Source: Bacteroidota bacterium (GTDB lineage Bacteria; Bacteroidota; Bacteroidia; Chitinophagales; Chitinophagaceae). Taken from it: a stretch of 21,206 nucleotides of DNA. This document shows, in pieces, positions 1 to 8,513 of the stretch; position 1 is the stretch's first letter; each line of letters begins with the position of its first letter. The stretch is taken from positions 1 through 21,206 of the forward strand of contig JAEWKC010000043.1 in NCBI GenBank assembly GCA_023386235.1, given 5' to 3'. A model generated the notes under the pieces. It worked only from the letters and a program-made list of their open reading frames with translations, ran no database searches and was not told where the DNA came from. A program made the position numbers and the translations under genes.

Positions 1-1145
1 TCTTTGGGCCACTCTTTGGCATAGATAGCATTTTTAAACCCGGCTTTCTCAAACGCTTTCTGCCAGTCATCAACCCCTTTCATAAGATAAGGAACCCATT
101 TAGGCGGGGTGGCCGGATCTATATAAAATACGATAGGCTTTTGTGGCTCTACCAGCTCTCCACGTTTCCAACGGAGCATATCCTGTGGCTTAGGCTCTAG
201 TTTCCAGCGCACAATAAAGGTTTCATCTCTTACTCTTTGCTGATCGTCACTAAAGCGTGTATAGTTATCGGCAAAATAGCCAACACGCGGATCGAAGAGT
301 CTACGCTTGGCAGGCGTTTTAGGTAAGAGCAAAAATGAATTGTTCAATTCTAAAGTTACCACACCTGCCGCTGAAGCCACATCAAAGTAGCTGCCGGTTT
401 GAGGCGCGGAAGGTGTGAAGCTACGTGCATTGGAGTTGAACGTCTTCACTGTTTTTACTTCTACATTGATTGGGTATGCATTAATATTCTTAATGTAAGA
501 TCTGTCTGATACGATACCCGTTAAATTCACTCTTCTTTTCATACCCGCGCTAAGGCTTACGGGTACGTTATCGCCATTGAAAAAAGAGGTTACGTCTATA
601 ACGGTGGAATTTTTCCCGTACGCTTTTACCGGGAAAGCGGCTACTAACGGATTGGCGTTGGATAATTCCACCGCCTGGTATATATGCGTAGTGGAGTCCG
701 CTACGGCTATGGTAGCTATTAGCTTCAGAAATATATTTTTATTCGGACCTTTTTCAAATTGTACCATTTGCTGATTGGCAACTTCTCCGCCATATACACC
801 TGCGCCACCCGCCACTCTTGAAAAACGTGTAACCACCAGGATATCTCTGTTGAATATAGAATCCGCAATTTCAAAATACCATTTGTCATCTACCTTATGC
901 ACGGTAAACAATCCTTTTTTGGATATAGCGTCTTTGGTGATAATTTCATTGTACGGCTTAATGTCGTCTTTCTTTTTAGCTGTGTCTTTTGAAGGAGCCG
1001 CCTTAACCAGTACCGTATCTTTTTTAGGAGCCGGGGATACTGTGTCTTTAGGCATTGGCTTTATCGTATCGGGAGAAATAAACTGGGCGCTGGCAATAGC
1101 TACAATTAATAAGTTGAAAATAAAAAATAAAGTAAATCTACGCAT
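1..1145 (-). CDS. Zinc-dependent metalloprotease (DUF5117/DUF5118 type), N-terminal part, cut by window edge
   Basis: The reading frame is open from the ATG at 1145 to the window edge, giving about 381 residues of the N-terminal part. It starts with a signal peptide: Arg2-Arg3, a hydrophobic run, and a likely cleavage after Ala-Ser-Ala near residue 20. A Pro/Lys/Thr-rich linker follows, to about residue 55. The motif DPATPPKWVPYLMKGVDDWQ close to the window edge is typical of large secreted Bacteroidota metalloproteases carrying DUF5117/DUF5118. In that family it sits ahead of the catalytic HExxH zinc site, which would lie outside the window, so catalysis cannot be checked here. The protein is expected to be exported to the periplasm or outer surface. 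A TAAATTTG -7 element lies about 40 bases upstream, and the terminator of yebC separates the two genes. Family assignment is by remembered motif similarity. Confidence 0.8.
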   Translation of the reverse strand, partial: MRRFTLFFIFNLLIVAIASAQFISPDTIKPMPKDTVSPAPKKDTVLVKAAPSKDTAKKKDDIKPYNEIITKDAISKKGLFTVHKVDDKWYFEIADSIFNRDILVVTRFSRVAGGAGVYGGEVANQQMVQFEKGPNKNIFLKLIATIAVADSTTHIYQAVELSNANPLVAAFPVKAYGKNSTVIDVTSFFNGDNVPVSLSAGMKRRVNLTGIVSDRSYIKNINAYPINVEVKTVKTFNSNARSFTPSAPQTGSYFDVASAAGVVTLELNNSFLLLPKTPAKRRLFDPRVGYFADNYTRFSDDQQRVRDETFIVRWKLEPKPQDMLRWKRGELVEPQKPIVFYIDPATPPKWVPYLMKGVDDWQKAFEKAGFKNAIYAKEWPK

Positions 1146-1185
1146 AATTGAATATAAGTTTTTAATACTGCAAAATAAGAAAACG

Positions 1186-1217
1186 CAAATTTAAGTGAAA
1201 CACGGGCATAAAAAAAG
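1186..1217 (-). promoter_or_regulatory. Promoter of the metalloprotease gene
   Basis: Read on the minus strand, TAAATTTG (1193 to 1186) matches the Bacteroidota -7 element TAnnTTTG exactly. About 20 bases upstream lies a T-run (minus strand of 1210-1216), which could serve as a weak -33 region in place of TTTG. The start codon at 1145 would leave a leader of about 35 bases. The -33 part is the weak point. Confidence 0.45.
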
Positions 1218-1240
1218 TTCTCTCATGGAAATGAGAGAAC
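1210..1240 (-). terminator. Rho-independent terminator of yebC
   Basis: A perfect 10-bp stem GTTCTCTCAT / ATGAGAGAAC (1217-1226 with 1231-1240) has a 4-base loop. On the minus strand it is followed by seven T (1216 to 1210). It lies about 95 bases past the yebC stop codon and immediately before the metalloprotease promoter. Confidence 0.85.
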
Positions 1241-1335
1241 TATAACCCTAAAAACAACCAACATGAAAAAAATTATTAAGTAAAGTTAATGCTTTTTGAA
1301 ATTACAAACCAAAAAACATTTTAATTTCTTTATTT

Positions 1336-2058
1336 TTATTGCATATTATGAAAAACCTTGCTTACATCATCATCTTGTTCTAACCTGTCTATCAACTTAC
1401 TTATTTCTTCTGCCTGGGCATCATTTACAGGCACGGCAACCGTAGGGATCCATTCCAGTTCAGAGCTTAAAGGCGTAATGTTTTTTTCTTCCAATGCTTT
1501 TTGCAGATTACCAAAATCAGTAAAAGCACACCGCAGCACGATAACCGGCTGATCGTTTTCATCTACACTTTCGCCCACCTCTTCCAGGCCGGCATCTATC
1601 AGCTCCAATTCCAGCTCTTCTATATTCAGCCCCGCGGGATCCAATTTAAAAACACCCATTTTATTAAATTGAAAGCTCACGCTACCGTTGGTTCCTAAAG
1701 AACCTCCGCCTTTATTAAAATGCGAGCGTACGTTGGCAACCGTCCTGGTAGGATTATCAGTAGCGGTTTCTACAAGAATAGCAACGCCATGCGGACCATA
1801 GCCTTCGTATAAAACTTCGTCGTAGTTTTCGGTATCTTTTCCTAAAGCCTTTTTTATTGCGGCCTCTACCCTGTCTTTAGGCATATTTACGCTCTTGGCA
1901 TTTTGTATGCAGCGTCTCAGGGCCGGGTTATTGTCCGGATCGCCACCTCCGGCTTTTACGGCAATGTTAATTTCCTTTCCAATTCTGGTGAATTGCTTTG
2001 CCATCCTGTCCCAGCGAGCAAACATAGTAGCCTTTCTAACTTCAAATATTCTTCCCAT
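1336..2058 (-). CDS. yebC: YebC/PmpR-type protein (TACO1 family)
   Basis: This 240-residue protein has the family layout. The N-terminus MGRIFEVRK and FTRIGKEI is followed by the acidic middle signature LYEGYGPHGVA and NVRSHFNKGGGSLGTNGSV, and then an acidic C-terminal domain. YebC proteins were first annotated as DNA-binding regulators. More recent work links the family to relief of ribosome stalling on proline-rich stretches, as for mitochondrial TACO1; which applies here cannot be told from sequence. An in-frame ATG at 2079 would add seven residues, but it overlaps the -7 promoter element, and the MGR start is the usual one in Bacteroidota homologues, so 2058 is preferred. It appears monocistronic, ending at the terminator at 1210-1240. 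Confidence 0.95.
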   Translation of the reverse strand: MGRIFEVRKATMFARWDRMAKQFTRIGKEINIAVKAGGGDPDNNPALRRCIQNAKSVNMPKDRVEAAIKKALGKDTENYDEVLYEGYGPHGVAILVETATDNPTRTVANVRSHFNKGGGSLGTNGSVSFQFNKMGVFKLDPAGLNIEELELELIDAGLEEVGESVDENDQPVIVLRCAFTDFGNLQKALEEKNITPLSSELEWIPTVAVPVNDAQAEEISKLIDRLEQDDDVSKVFHNMQ

Positions 2059-2076
2059 TGTAAAACTTTTGTGCCG

Positions 2077-2084
2077 CAAATTTA
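2077..2084 (-). promoter_or_regulatory. yebC: -7 promoter element of yebC
   Basis: TAAATTTG on the minus strand matches TAnnTTTG exactly. It predicts a transcript start near 2071 and a leader of only about 12 bases to the ATG at 2058, so the ATG at 2079 cannot be used from this promoter. No good TTTG -33 element is seen at the right spacing. Confidence 0.5.
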
Positions 2085-2282
2085 GGAAAATAAAACTATT
2101 AAATCACCGCTATATAAGGGAAGTGATAATTTTTTATTAGAGCTTTACTATTTTTCTAATCATAAAGCCACAGGCTGTTTTTTCTAAATCCAATTTTGAA
2201 AAAATCCGCTTTTTTTTCGGAACTTCGGCAAGTACAACTTTTGTGTGCAATTAAAGCAAACGCCTCGTAAACAATCAAAAAA

Positions 2283-2816
2283 ATGTCAAAAAAAATAAAC
2301 GTTCCAAAGGGTAATCACATTATAAATGCTCTTATTGCAACGAAAGACACACGGACTTTGATATATTTTCTTGAAAAAGTCTTTGACGCTAAAGAAGACA
2401 AAAATGCTTTTGCGATTAGCGAAACGGATGGAAAAGTATTTAACAGCAGCGTAACCATCGGAGATACTTCAATGATAATCTTTGATCGAAAAGACGGCTG
2501 GAAACATACGCCCTCACTATTGCAAGTGTATGTAAACAACATTGACGAGAAACTTGAAACTGCCGAAAAACTTGGTGCGACAATCGCCACAAAACCGACC
2601 GACTTTTATGGAGGCAAACTGGCTCGTTTCATCGACCCTCAAGGAAATTTATGGTGGTTGTTTGAGCTCGGAGAAATTGACCAGTCGGATTGGGAATCTT
2701 CCGAAGAAACTTATGACGAAGAAAATACAGAATGGTCCGCAGACAGCGACCCTGATATGACCTATATCCACGATTCACTGGTAGAAGCAATGAAAAAACT
2801 GAACGAATTTGAATAA
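2283..2816 (+). CDS. VOC superfamily (glyoxalase/bleomycin-resistance fold) protein
   Basis: The protein has 177 residues. The first 130 or so form a single VOC module: INALIATKDTRTLIYFLEKVF is the opening beta-alpha unit, SLLQVYVNNIDEKLETAEKLGA the second repeat, and FIDPQGNLWWLFEL the strand that usually carries the last metal ligand (here Glu in the WLFEL stretch). This is the PhnB/YdcE-like arrangement of one domain with two beta-alpha-beta-beta-beta repeats. The remaining 45 residues are acidic and have no recognisable domain. VOC proteins include dioxygenases, isomerases and drug-binding proteins, so the substrate cannot be named. The stop codon overlaps the next gene's start by one base (TAATG), pointing to translational coupling with the DUF1905 protein. 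Confidence 0.85.
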   Translation: MSKKINVPKGNHIINALIATKDTRTLIYFLEKVFDAKEDKNAFAISETDGKVFNSSVTIGDTSMIIFDRKDGWKHTPSLLQVYVNNIDEKLETAEKLGATIATKPTDFYGGKLARFIDPQGNLWWLFELGEIDQSDWESSEETYDEENTEWSADSDPDMTYIHDSLVEAMKKLNEFE

Positions 2817-3298
2817 TGGACAGTTTCAACGCTAAATTGGAAATAATTTTAGGAAATCCATTTGTTTATTTGCCAACAGAAGTTCTTGAAATTTTTTTTC
2901 GGCAAGCAAATAAAACGAAAGTACATATTCCCGTAAAAGGAGCGATAAACGGCAAACCATTTCAGCAGACTTTGGTAAAGTATAGTGGGAACTGGAGATT
3001 GTACATCAATATGGTAATGCTCAAAAATTCGCCTAAAAGAATTGGAGAGAAAATTGAGGTGGAAATCGAATTTGACCCTAGCGACAAAACAATCGAAACG
3101 CACCCAAAATTAAGCAAAGCATTAGTTAAAAACAAAGACGCGAAAGAAGTTTTCGAAAAATTACCGCCTTCAAGACAGAAGGAAATAGTAAGGTATATTT
3201 CATACTTAAAAATAGAAGAAAGCATTGACAGGAATGTGGAGAGAGCGATAAACTTTCTACTTGGAAAAGCACGATTTGTTGGACGAGAAAACCCTTGA
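2816..3298 (+). CDS. DUF1905 / YdeI-OmpD-associated domain protein
   Basis: This 160-residue protein has two parts. An N-terminal DUF1905 beta barrel spans about residues 4-95 (VHIPVKGAINGKPFQQTLVKYSGNWRLYIN region). A C-terminal helical YdeI/OmpD-associated segment follows from about 105, with the typical FEKLPPSRQKEIVRYISYLK stretch and a second helical repeat ending in a short basic tail. Such proteins are common small cytosolic proteins in Bacteroidota and their biochemical role is not established. The gene starts inside the stop codon of the VOC gene, so the two are almost certainly co-transcribed. Confidence 0.85.
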   Translation: MDSFNAKLEIILGNPFVYLPTEVLEIFFRQANKTKVHIPVKGAINGKPFQQTLVKYSGNWRLYINMVMLKNSPKRIGEKIEVEIEFDPSDKTIETHPKLSKALVKNKDAKEVFEKLPPSRQKEIVRYISYLKIEESIDRNVERAINFLLGKARFVGRENP

Positions 3299-3524
3299 GA
3301 GTAAATAACTGTATACATGGGTTTTGCAAGATGCGGCTGAAGGAATCTTTAGAAAAGTTTTTGCCGGAGATTGGTTAAACTTTAGAAGTCGGTTTACAGT
3401 AGCTCGCACCTCAACGAAGAAATAAAAAACCACAGATAATAACAGCCGCTGAAACACGCGTAGCAAGCTATACATCAGCACAGGATGTAACCGTGCACTA
3501 TATAAAACTACATATGAATAAATT

Positions 3525-3890
3525 ATGAAAACTACACCGGCACACGATGAGCGTATCGCAAAAATGACTTTCGCTTCGGTATATCCGCATTATATGGCCA
3601 AAGTGGAAAAGAAAGGCAGAACAAGAGAAGAACTGCACCAGGTAATTGAATGGCTTACCGGCTTTAATGATAAAGAATTGCAGGAACAGATTGACAAAAA
3701 AGCCACTTTTGAAACTTTTTTTAATGAGGCAAAACTAAACGCTGACGCACATTTGATAACAGGTGTGATCTGTGGCTACCGGGTAGAAGAAATTGAAAAT
3801 CCTCTGACCAAACAAGTAAGGTATTTAGACAAGCTGGTAGATGAACTGGCGAAGGGCAAGAAACTGGAAAAAATAATAAGGTCGGCTTAA
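3525..3890 (+). CDS. DUF2200 family protein
   Basis: The protein has 121 residues, the normal size for DUF2200. It contains the recognisable core: RIAKMTFASVYPHYMAKVEKKGRT near the start, VIEWLTGF in the middle, and a C-terminal ITGVICGYRVEEIENPLTKQVRYLDKLVDELAKG segment. DUF2200 is a small soluble family of unknown function, often annotated with a YdhG/DUF1801-like flavour in environmental genomes. It is separated from the upstream gene by 226 bases in which I see no gene, and no clear terminator follows it. Confidence 0.85.
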   Translation: MKTTPAHDERIAKMTFASVYPHYMAKVEKKGRTREELHQVIEWLTGFNDKELQEQIDKKATFETFFNEAKLNADAHLITGVICGYRVEEIENPLTKQVRYLDKLVDELAKGKKLEKIIRSA

Positions 3891-4140
3891 ATGTAAAAAC
3901 TAAGACAATATTTTACAGTACAGAAACAACTCATTATTATATTTTCTGACAAATTTCTATTGAACATAAAATATATAATTATTTTCAGAGCAATGCCTTA
4001 GAAAACCTATTTCTCATCCTTAGAACATCGAATACTGTAAGATGGCTTTTGCCTATATTTGAAATTTTGTAAGAAGAAAACTAAATTTTTACAGCTTAAT
4101 TGTAATCGTTATTACTTAATCTAACTCATGAAAAATCACA
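3891..4140. other. AT-rich intergenic region, nothing recognised
   Basis: The stretch lies between the convergent ends of the DUF2200 gene and lon. I see no ORF of note, no clear rho-independent terminator and no repeat. A TATATTTG (4054-4061) resembles a -7 element, but it has no -33 partner and no gene downstream on that strand. Confidence 0.4.
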
Positions 4141-6531
4141 TTATGCAATGGCAATATCCAACACTTCCTTCATGTTTTTTACATAATGAAATTTCATGCC
4201 TTTTATAAAATCCTGCTCTATTTCTTTTACATCTTTTTCATTGAGGTAGCACATGATTATTTCCTTGATGCCTGCCCGCTTGGCAGCCAGTACTTTTTCT
4301 TTAATGCCTCCTACCGGCAGCACCTGTCCTCTTAATGTAATTTCGCCAGTCATGGCTACATGCGATCTTATTTTTTTATTCATAAATGCCGAAGCAATGG
4401 CCGACATCATGGTGATGCCTGCACTGGGTCCGTCTTTGGGCACAGCGCCTTCGGGCACATGTATGTGTAAGTTTTTGTTTTCAAAATCCTCAGTCTTAAT
4501 GCCCAAGGTTTCACCGTTTGCTCTTATATAGGTAAGCGCGGTTGTAGCACTCTCTTTCATTACGTCTCCAAGGTTCCCCGTTAATTTCAATTCACCTTTT
4601 CCTTTGCTTATAAGCGCTTCTATAAATAAAATGTCGCCGCCCACATACGTCCAGGCCAAGCCTACAGCCACGCCGGGCATATTGGCGTTTTTATAAATTT
4701 CATTGGTATATTTTTCATTGCCCAGAATTTCTTCAATCATTTCTGTAGTTACAGTAGTCGGTACTTTATTAGTAGTAGCATAGGTTTTGGCCATGTTGCG
4801 CATTACCGATGCTATTTGCCTGTCCAGCTCTCTCACCCCGCTTTCTCTTGTATAGCTTGATATTAATTTATGAATAGCCTTGTCAGGAAACCTGAATTTC
4901 AACTTATCTAAGCCATGGGCTTCTTTTTGTTTGGGTATCAAATGTCTTTTAGCGATCTCTACTTTTTCCTCCACAGCGTAACCGCTCAGTTCTATTATTT
5001 CCAGCCTGTCTCGCAAAGCCGGCTGAATATTTTGCAGACTATTGGCGGTAGCTATGAATAGTACTTTACTAAGATCATATTCCAGTTCTAAATAATTATC
5101 GTAGAATGTGCTATTTTGCTCAGGATCAAGCACTTCTAGCATAGCAGATGAAGGATCACCTCTAAAATCATTGCCTATTTTGTCTATCTCATCCAAGATC
5201 ATGACAGGATTAGATGAGTTAACTTTCTTAATGTTTTGCAATATTCTTCCAGGCATGGCACCGATGTAGGTTTTACGGTGTCCGCGAATTTCACTTTCAT
5301 CATGCAAACCGCCCAGACTTATCCTGGAATATTTTCGGCCAATGGCGTGCGCAATGCTTTTGCCTAAAGAAGTTTTACCAATACCCGGAGGCCCCACAAA
5401 GCACAAAATCGGGCTTTTCATATCGCCCTTCAACTTTAAAACAGCCAGATATTCCAAAATTCTCTCTTTAATATTTTTCATCCCAAAATGCTCGTTATCA
5501 AGAACTTGTTGAGCATTATTCAAGTTATAATTATCCACCGTTTGTTCATCCCATGGCAATGACAGCATAAAATCAAGATGATTCAATACTACCGAATAAT
5601 CCGGTGTACTCGGATGCATACGCTCCAGTTTCTCTATCTGACTTTGAAAAAGATCGGCAGCGGCTTTAGGCCATTTTTTTGCTTCGGACTTCTTTTTCAA
5701 TTCACTTACCTCTCTTTCATTATCGCCACCAAGTTCTTCCTTTATACTTTTTAGCTGCTGTTGCAAAAAGTATTCCCTCTGTTGTTTGTCAATTTCTGTT
5801 TTTGCCTTATTGGTAACTTTGTTTTTTAACTCAACAAAATGTAGTTCTTTGTGTAGCAGCTCAATTAATTTTTTTACTTTATTTTCTATTGAATCATACT
5901 CCAGAAGTTTTTGTTTTTCAATTAGATCCATTGATAAATTGCTGGATATAAAATTGATTAAAAACGGGGTTTGTTCTATATTCTGGAGAATTACAGCAGC
6001 TTCCGGCGGCATATTGGGAGACATTTGAATAATCTGCGTAGCCAGATCTTTTATACTGCTGATGTGCGCATTGAAATTATCATCTGTAGGAAATTCAGCG
6101 TCGTTCAGTGTAATAACATTCGCCCTGAAATAAGGATCATCCTGTGTAATTTGTTGTATTTCAAATCTTTTTTTACCTTGGATAATTACAGTAGTACCGC
6201 CGTCAGGCATTTTTATCAGTTTCACTATTTTAGCAAAAGTACCTACTTTGGCTAAATCCTGTGTAGCCGGTTCATCTATGTTGGCGTCGGTTTGCGCCAC
6301 TACGCCCAAAAGCTTATCACCTTTATAAGCATCATTAACCGCCAATATACTTTTTTCCCTGCCTACGGTAATTGGAATAACCACACCGGGAAACAGTACC
6401 GTATTTCTTAAAGGTAAAATAATGGTATTATCGGGGTAAACGGCGTTTTTATCATTCTCATCATTTTCATTCATAGGAAAGATTGGCAAAAAATCCCCCT
6501 CCTCACGTGAATCTAAAAAATATTTAATCAT
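4141..6531 (-). CDS. lon: ATP-dependent protease Lon (endopeptidase La)
   Basis: This 796-residue protein is full length for Lon. An N-terminal substrate-binding domain (about 35-230) is followed by a coiled-coil linker (about 235-300). The AAA+ domain has Walker A GPPGIGKT at 380-387 and Walker B ILDEID at 445-450. The C-terminal protease domain carries the Ser-Lys dyad: Ser703 in KDGPSAG and Lys746 in GGIKEK, spaced 43 residues apart as in E. coli Lon (S679/K722). It is a cytosolic hexamer degrading misfolded and regulatory proteins. It lies downstream of, and on the same strand as, the NlpC/P60 and phosphotransferase genes (130-base gap). All key residues are present. Confidence 0.97.
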   Translation of the reverse strand: MIKYFLDSREEGDFLPIFPMNENDENDKNAVYPDNTIILPLRNTVLFPGVVIPITVGREKSILAVNDAYKGDKLLGVVAQTDANIDEPATQDLAKVGTFAKIVKLIKMPDGGTTVIIQGKKRFEIQQITQDDPYFRANVITLNDAEFPTDDNFNAHISSIKDLATQIIQMSPNMPPEAAVILQNIEQTPFLINFISSNLSMDLIEKQKLLEYDSIENKVKKLIELLHKELHFVELKNKVTNKAKTEIDKQQREYFLQQQLKSIKEELGGDNEREVSELKKKSEAKKWPKAAADLFQSQIEKLERMHPSTPDYSVVLNHLDFMLSLPWDEQTVDNYNLNNAQQVLDNEHFGMKNIKERILEYLAVLKLKGDMKSPILCFVGPPGIGKTSLGKSIAHAIGRKYSRISLGGLHDESEIRGHRKTYIGAMPGRILQNIKKVNSSNPVMILDEIDKIGNDFRGDPSSAMLEVLDPEQNSTFYDNYLELEYDLSKVLFIATANSLQNIQPALRDRLEIIELSGYAVEEKVEIAKRHLIPKQKEAHGLDKLKFRFPDKAIHKLISSYTRESGVRELDRQIASVMRNMAKTYATTNKVPTTVTTEMIEEILGNEKYTNEIYKNANMPGVAVGLAWTYVGGDILFIEALISKGKGELKLTGNLGDVMKESATTALTYIRANGETLGIKTEDFENKNLHIHVPEGAVPKDGPSAGITMMSAIASAFMNKKIRSHVAMTGEITLRGQVLPVGGIKEKVLAAKRAGIKEIIMCYLNEKDVKEIEQDFIKGMKFHYVKNMKEVLDIAIA

Positions 6532-6661
6532 AGTATAATTCTAAATCGTAAAAAATTGCATTAGAGTAAAGAGGTGTTCAATAAAAATGCCAAAGGAAAA
6601 TTGCTTTCAAACTACAACAAATTGTCTTGTTTTATACAGGTATACTTGACGAATTGTCCGA

Positions 6662-7300
6662 TTAGGGAAACACTTTAATGACTTTTACGAACCTTTTCTG
6701 ATAATAATCATTCAAAGGCGTAATGACCACGCTGTATGCCTTACCTGATGTAGAGTGAATAAAACGCAAAGAATCGGAATTGTCTACCACAATACCCATA
6801 TGCCCTACTGACCTTGTGGTATAAGATGAGTCTGATTCTGTACCGGTAAAAAGTATCAGGTCGCCGCTTTTGGCCAGATCGGCGGGGACTTCTGTACCTA
6901 CATTTGTAAAATCAATGGATGACCGAGGAACAGCAATATTAAATTTATTAAAAACATGGGTAATAAAACCCGAACAGTCGAATCCTTCTTTAGGATCGGA
7001 AGAGGCGTATTTATAAGGTACACCAATCAATTTTTTGGCATAATCTACCAATTGCGCGGGATTCACATTTTTTGTATCCACACTGGTAGACGGACTCAGT
7101 ATGGCTACCGCCGAAGTATCTACTACAAAAGTATCTATATCTGTCAACAATTGAGAGGAATCGAACGCAGGTAAGCTATCTGCAAACATTGTAGAGTCGG
7201 CATTTGTAGGATACGTATTAGCGCTATCCAGCAATATGCCGAGATAGTCGCAGGACGACAATCCTATGATTACAAGAATGTATAGCAGTACTTTTTTCAA
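6662..7300 (-). CDS. NlpC/P60 (C40) cell-wall peptidase, lipoprotein
   Basis: The protein has 212 residues. It starts with a lipoprotein signal peptide (MKKVLLYILVIIGLSSC) in which Cys17 would be lipidated. A Ser/Thr/Asp-rich linker runs to about residue 80, and the C40 domain spans about 84-212. The catalytic triad is visible: Cys109 in FDCSGF, His167 in VGHMGIV and His182 in FIHST. Such enzymes hydrolyse peptide bonds in peptidoglycan stem peptides, here from the periplasmic face of a membrane. The start codon is TTG (7300-7298); no upstream in-frame ATG exists, and the next Met (residue 39) would remove the signal peptide. A near-consensus TATCTTTA -7 element sits just upstream (7316-7309). 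It lies 28 bases after the phosphotransferase stop, so read-through from that gene is also likely. Confidence 0.92.
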   Translation of the reverse strand: MKKVLLYILVIIGLSSCDYLGILLDSANTYPTNADSTMFADSLPAFDSSQLLTDIDTFVVDTSAVAILSPSTSVDTKNVNPAQLVDYAKKLIGVPYKYASSDPKEGFDCSGFITHVFNKFNIAVPRSSIDFTNVGTEVPADLAKSGDLILFTGTESDSSYTTRSVGHMGIVVDNSDSLRFIHSTSGKAYSVVITPLNDYYQKRFVKVIKVFP

Positions 7301-7328
7301 TTGAGAAATAAAGATACTAAATAAAATG

Positions 7329-8357
7329 CTACGCTGTATAATCTGTTACCAATTCCAACAAACGGAATTGATTAGCGGCTCTAAAGAAATTTTGTTCGGG
7401 GTATTCTGTTTTGTAATACACATCATTATTCAGATAATCTGTAAGGAAACGCAGCGATTGCATATAAACAATCACCTTACCTGCCATGTCAATCTCTTCT
7501 TTTTCTCTTTCCGTGAGCTCGTCATTCATGGAGGTAAGATAGCTCTCCTTAATGCCTTCGTAGAAATCTTTTCTCAGCTCTATCTTATCAATTTCCTGTG
7601 AACCTTCCGGCAGGCTGGGTGTCATAGAGCGGATCATATCACCAATGTCTGAGAAAAAATAACCATTTTGTGTAGTGTCGAGGTCAACGGGACAAATGAT
7701 GGATTTAGTGCTTTTATCAAAAAGGATATTGGCTATTTTACAATCGTGGTGCAGTATATGCAAAGGATAATTTTCTTTATCGTTGCTCAATTGATTGTAA
7801 TAATCTACCAGGTATTTGTGCTTGTCGGCCTTCTCTATTAACTCTTTAGCTTTTTCTTTTCTTTCTTCCGTTGCAGAAGCCAAGCTTTCCTGAAACTGCT
7901 GGTACCTCCAGGCCAGGTCATGAAATCCGGGCAGCACATTACGAATTTTAGCGGTATCCAAACCTTTTAAGTCATTGGAGAATTTACCGAAGCACTCTGC
8001 TACCAGCGCGGCCTCTTGTACGGTAGAGGAACTCAGCGGACTGTAGGAATCCGGAATGTATTGAAACATGCGCCACACGCCGCCGTCAGCATCCTGATAC
8101 AACAAATCTCCATCTGCGGTTTTAATGATTTCCGGCAAATCAAAGCTGTTTTTATTTTTAAGATGCTCTTCTATCAGCGAATAATTTTCCTGGATGGCCT
8201 GCGGATCTTTAAACACATTGGTGTTGATTTTTTGCAAAAGATACTTTTCGCCATTCTCTTTGGTTACAATATACGTAGAATTGATAAGTCCGGTTGTCAA
8301 GGGTTGCGCTTCAATCTCGCCTAAATTAAAAGCCTCTCGGATAGAATTGTTGATCAT
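7329..8357 (-). CDS. Phosphotransferase of the aminoglycoside/homoserine kinase-like family, NahK-like
   Basis: This 342-residue protein has a eukaryotic-kinase-like fold. The N-lobe contains the TTGLINSTYIV nucleotide-binding loop (21-31). The catalytic loop is HHDCKIAN (203-210), with Asp205 as likely base and Asn210 as metal ligand. A second metal site is PVDLDT (Asp225/Asp227), the equivalent of DFG. The overall pattern resembles N-acetylhexosamine 1-kinase and related sugar kinases that start salvage of GlcNAc or GalNAc by anomeric phosphorylation. The substrate is inferred only. In many family members the second position of the loop is Gly (HGD); here it is His. The neighbour downstream, a cell-wall peptidase, would fit a wall-salvage role, but the link is weak. 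Confidence 0.82.
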   Translation of the reverse strand: MINNSIREAFNLGEIEAQPLTTGLINSTYIVTKENGEKYLLQKINTNVFKDPQAIQENYSLIEEHLKNKNSFDLPEIIKTADGDLLYQDADGGVWRMFQYIPDSYSPLSSSTVQEAALVAECFGKFSNDLKGLDTAKIRNVLPGFHDLAWRYQQFQESLASATEERKEKAKELIEKADKHKYLVDYYNQLSNDKENYPLHILHHDCKIANILFDKSTKSIICPVDLDTTQNGYFFSDIGDMIRSMTPSLPEGSQEIDKIELRKDFYEGIKESYLTSMNDELTEREKEEIDMAGKVIVYMQSLRFLTDYLNNDVYYKTEYPEQNFFRAANQFRLLELVTDYTA

Positions 8358-8381
8358 TTGTTACTTTTTAAAAACTACCTT

Positions 8382-8389
8382 CAAAGGTA
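8382..8389 (-). promoter_or_regulatory. -7 element of the phosphotransferase gene
   Basis: TACCTTTG on the minus strand matches TAnnTTTG exactly, about 25 bases upstream of the ATG at 8357. A TTTG is present further upstream (minus strand, 8405-8402), but only 12 bases separate the two, too close for a standard -33 element. Confidence 0.45.
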
Positions 8390-8470
8390 AACCATTTGCA
8401 ACAAAATATATGAGTTATGCAACCGGGTCAAACAAACGTGTGCAATACTTGGGAAGAATAAAATATTTTT

Positions 8471-8502
8471 TTTGGAGATAAAAAAAAAGAAGCTTAGTTT
8501 TG
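8471..8502 (+). promoter_or_regulatory. Promoter of tRNA-Pro
   Basis: TTTG at 8471-8474 and TAGTTTTG at 8495-8502 match the Bacteroidota -33 TTTG and -7 TAnnTTTG elements with a 20-base spacer. Transcription would start near 8509, about five bases before the mature tRNA 5' end. This is the best promoter match in the window. Confidence 0.75.
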
Positions 8503-8513
8503 CACTCCCTTTT

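Noticed and set aside
577..1194. Plus-strand ORFs of 65 and 139 codons at the window start
   Set aside because: They lie opposite the metalloprotease, whose minus-strand frame has a signal peptide and a family motif.
3299..3524. Possible small gene or remnant between the DUF1905 and DUF2200 genes
   Set aside because: The longest frames are short and on the wrong strand (overlap with DUF1905). No motif or repeat was found.
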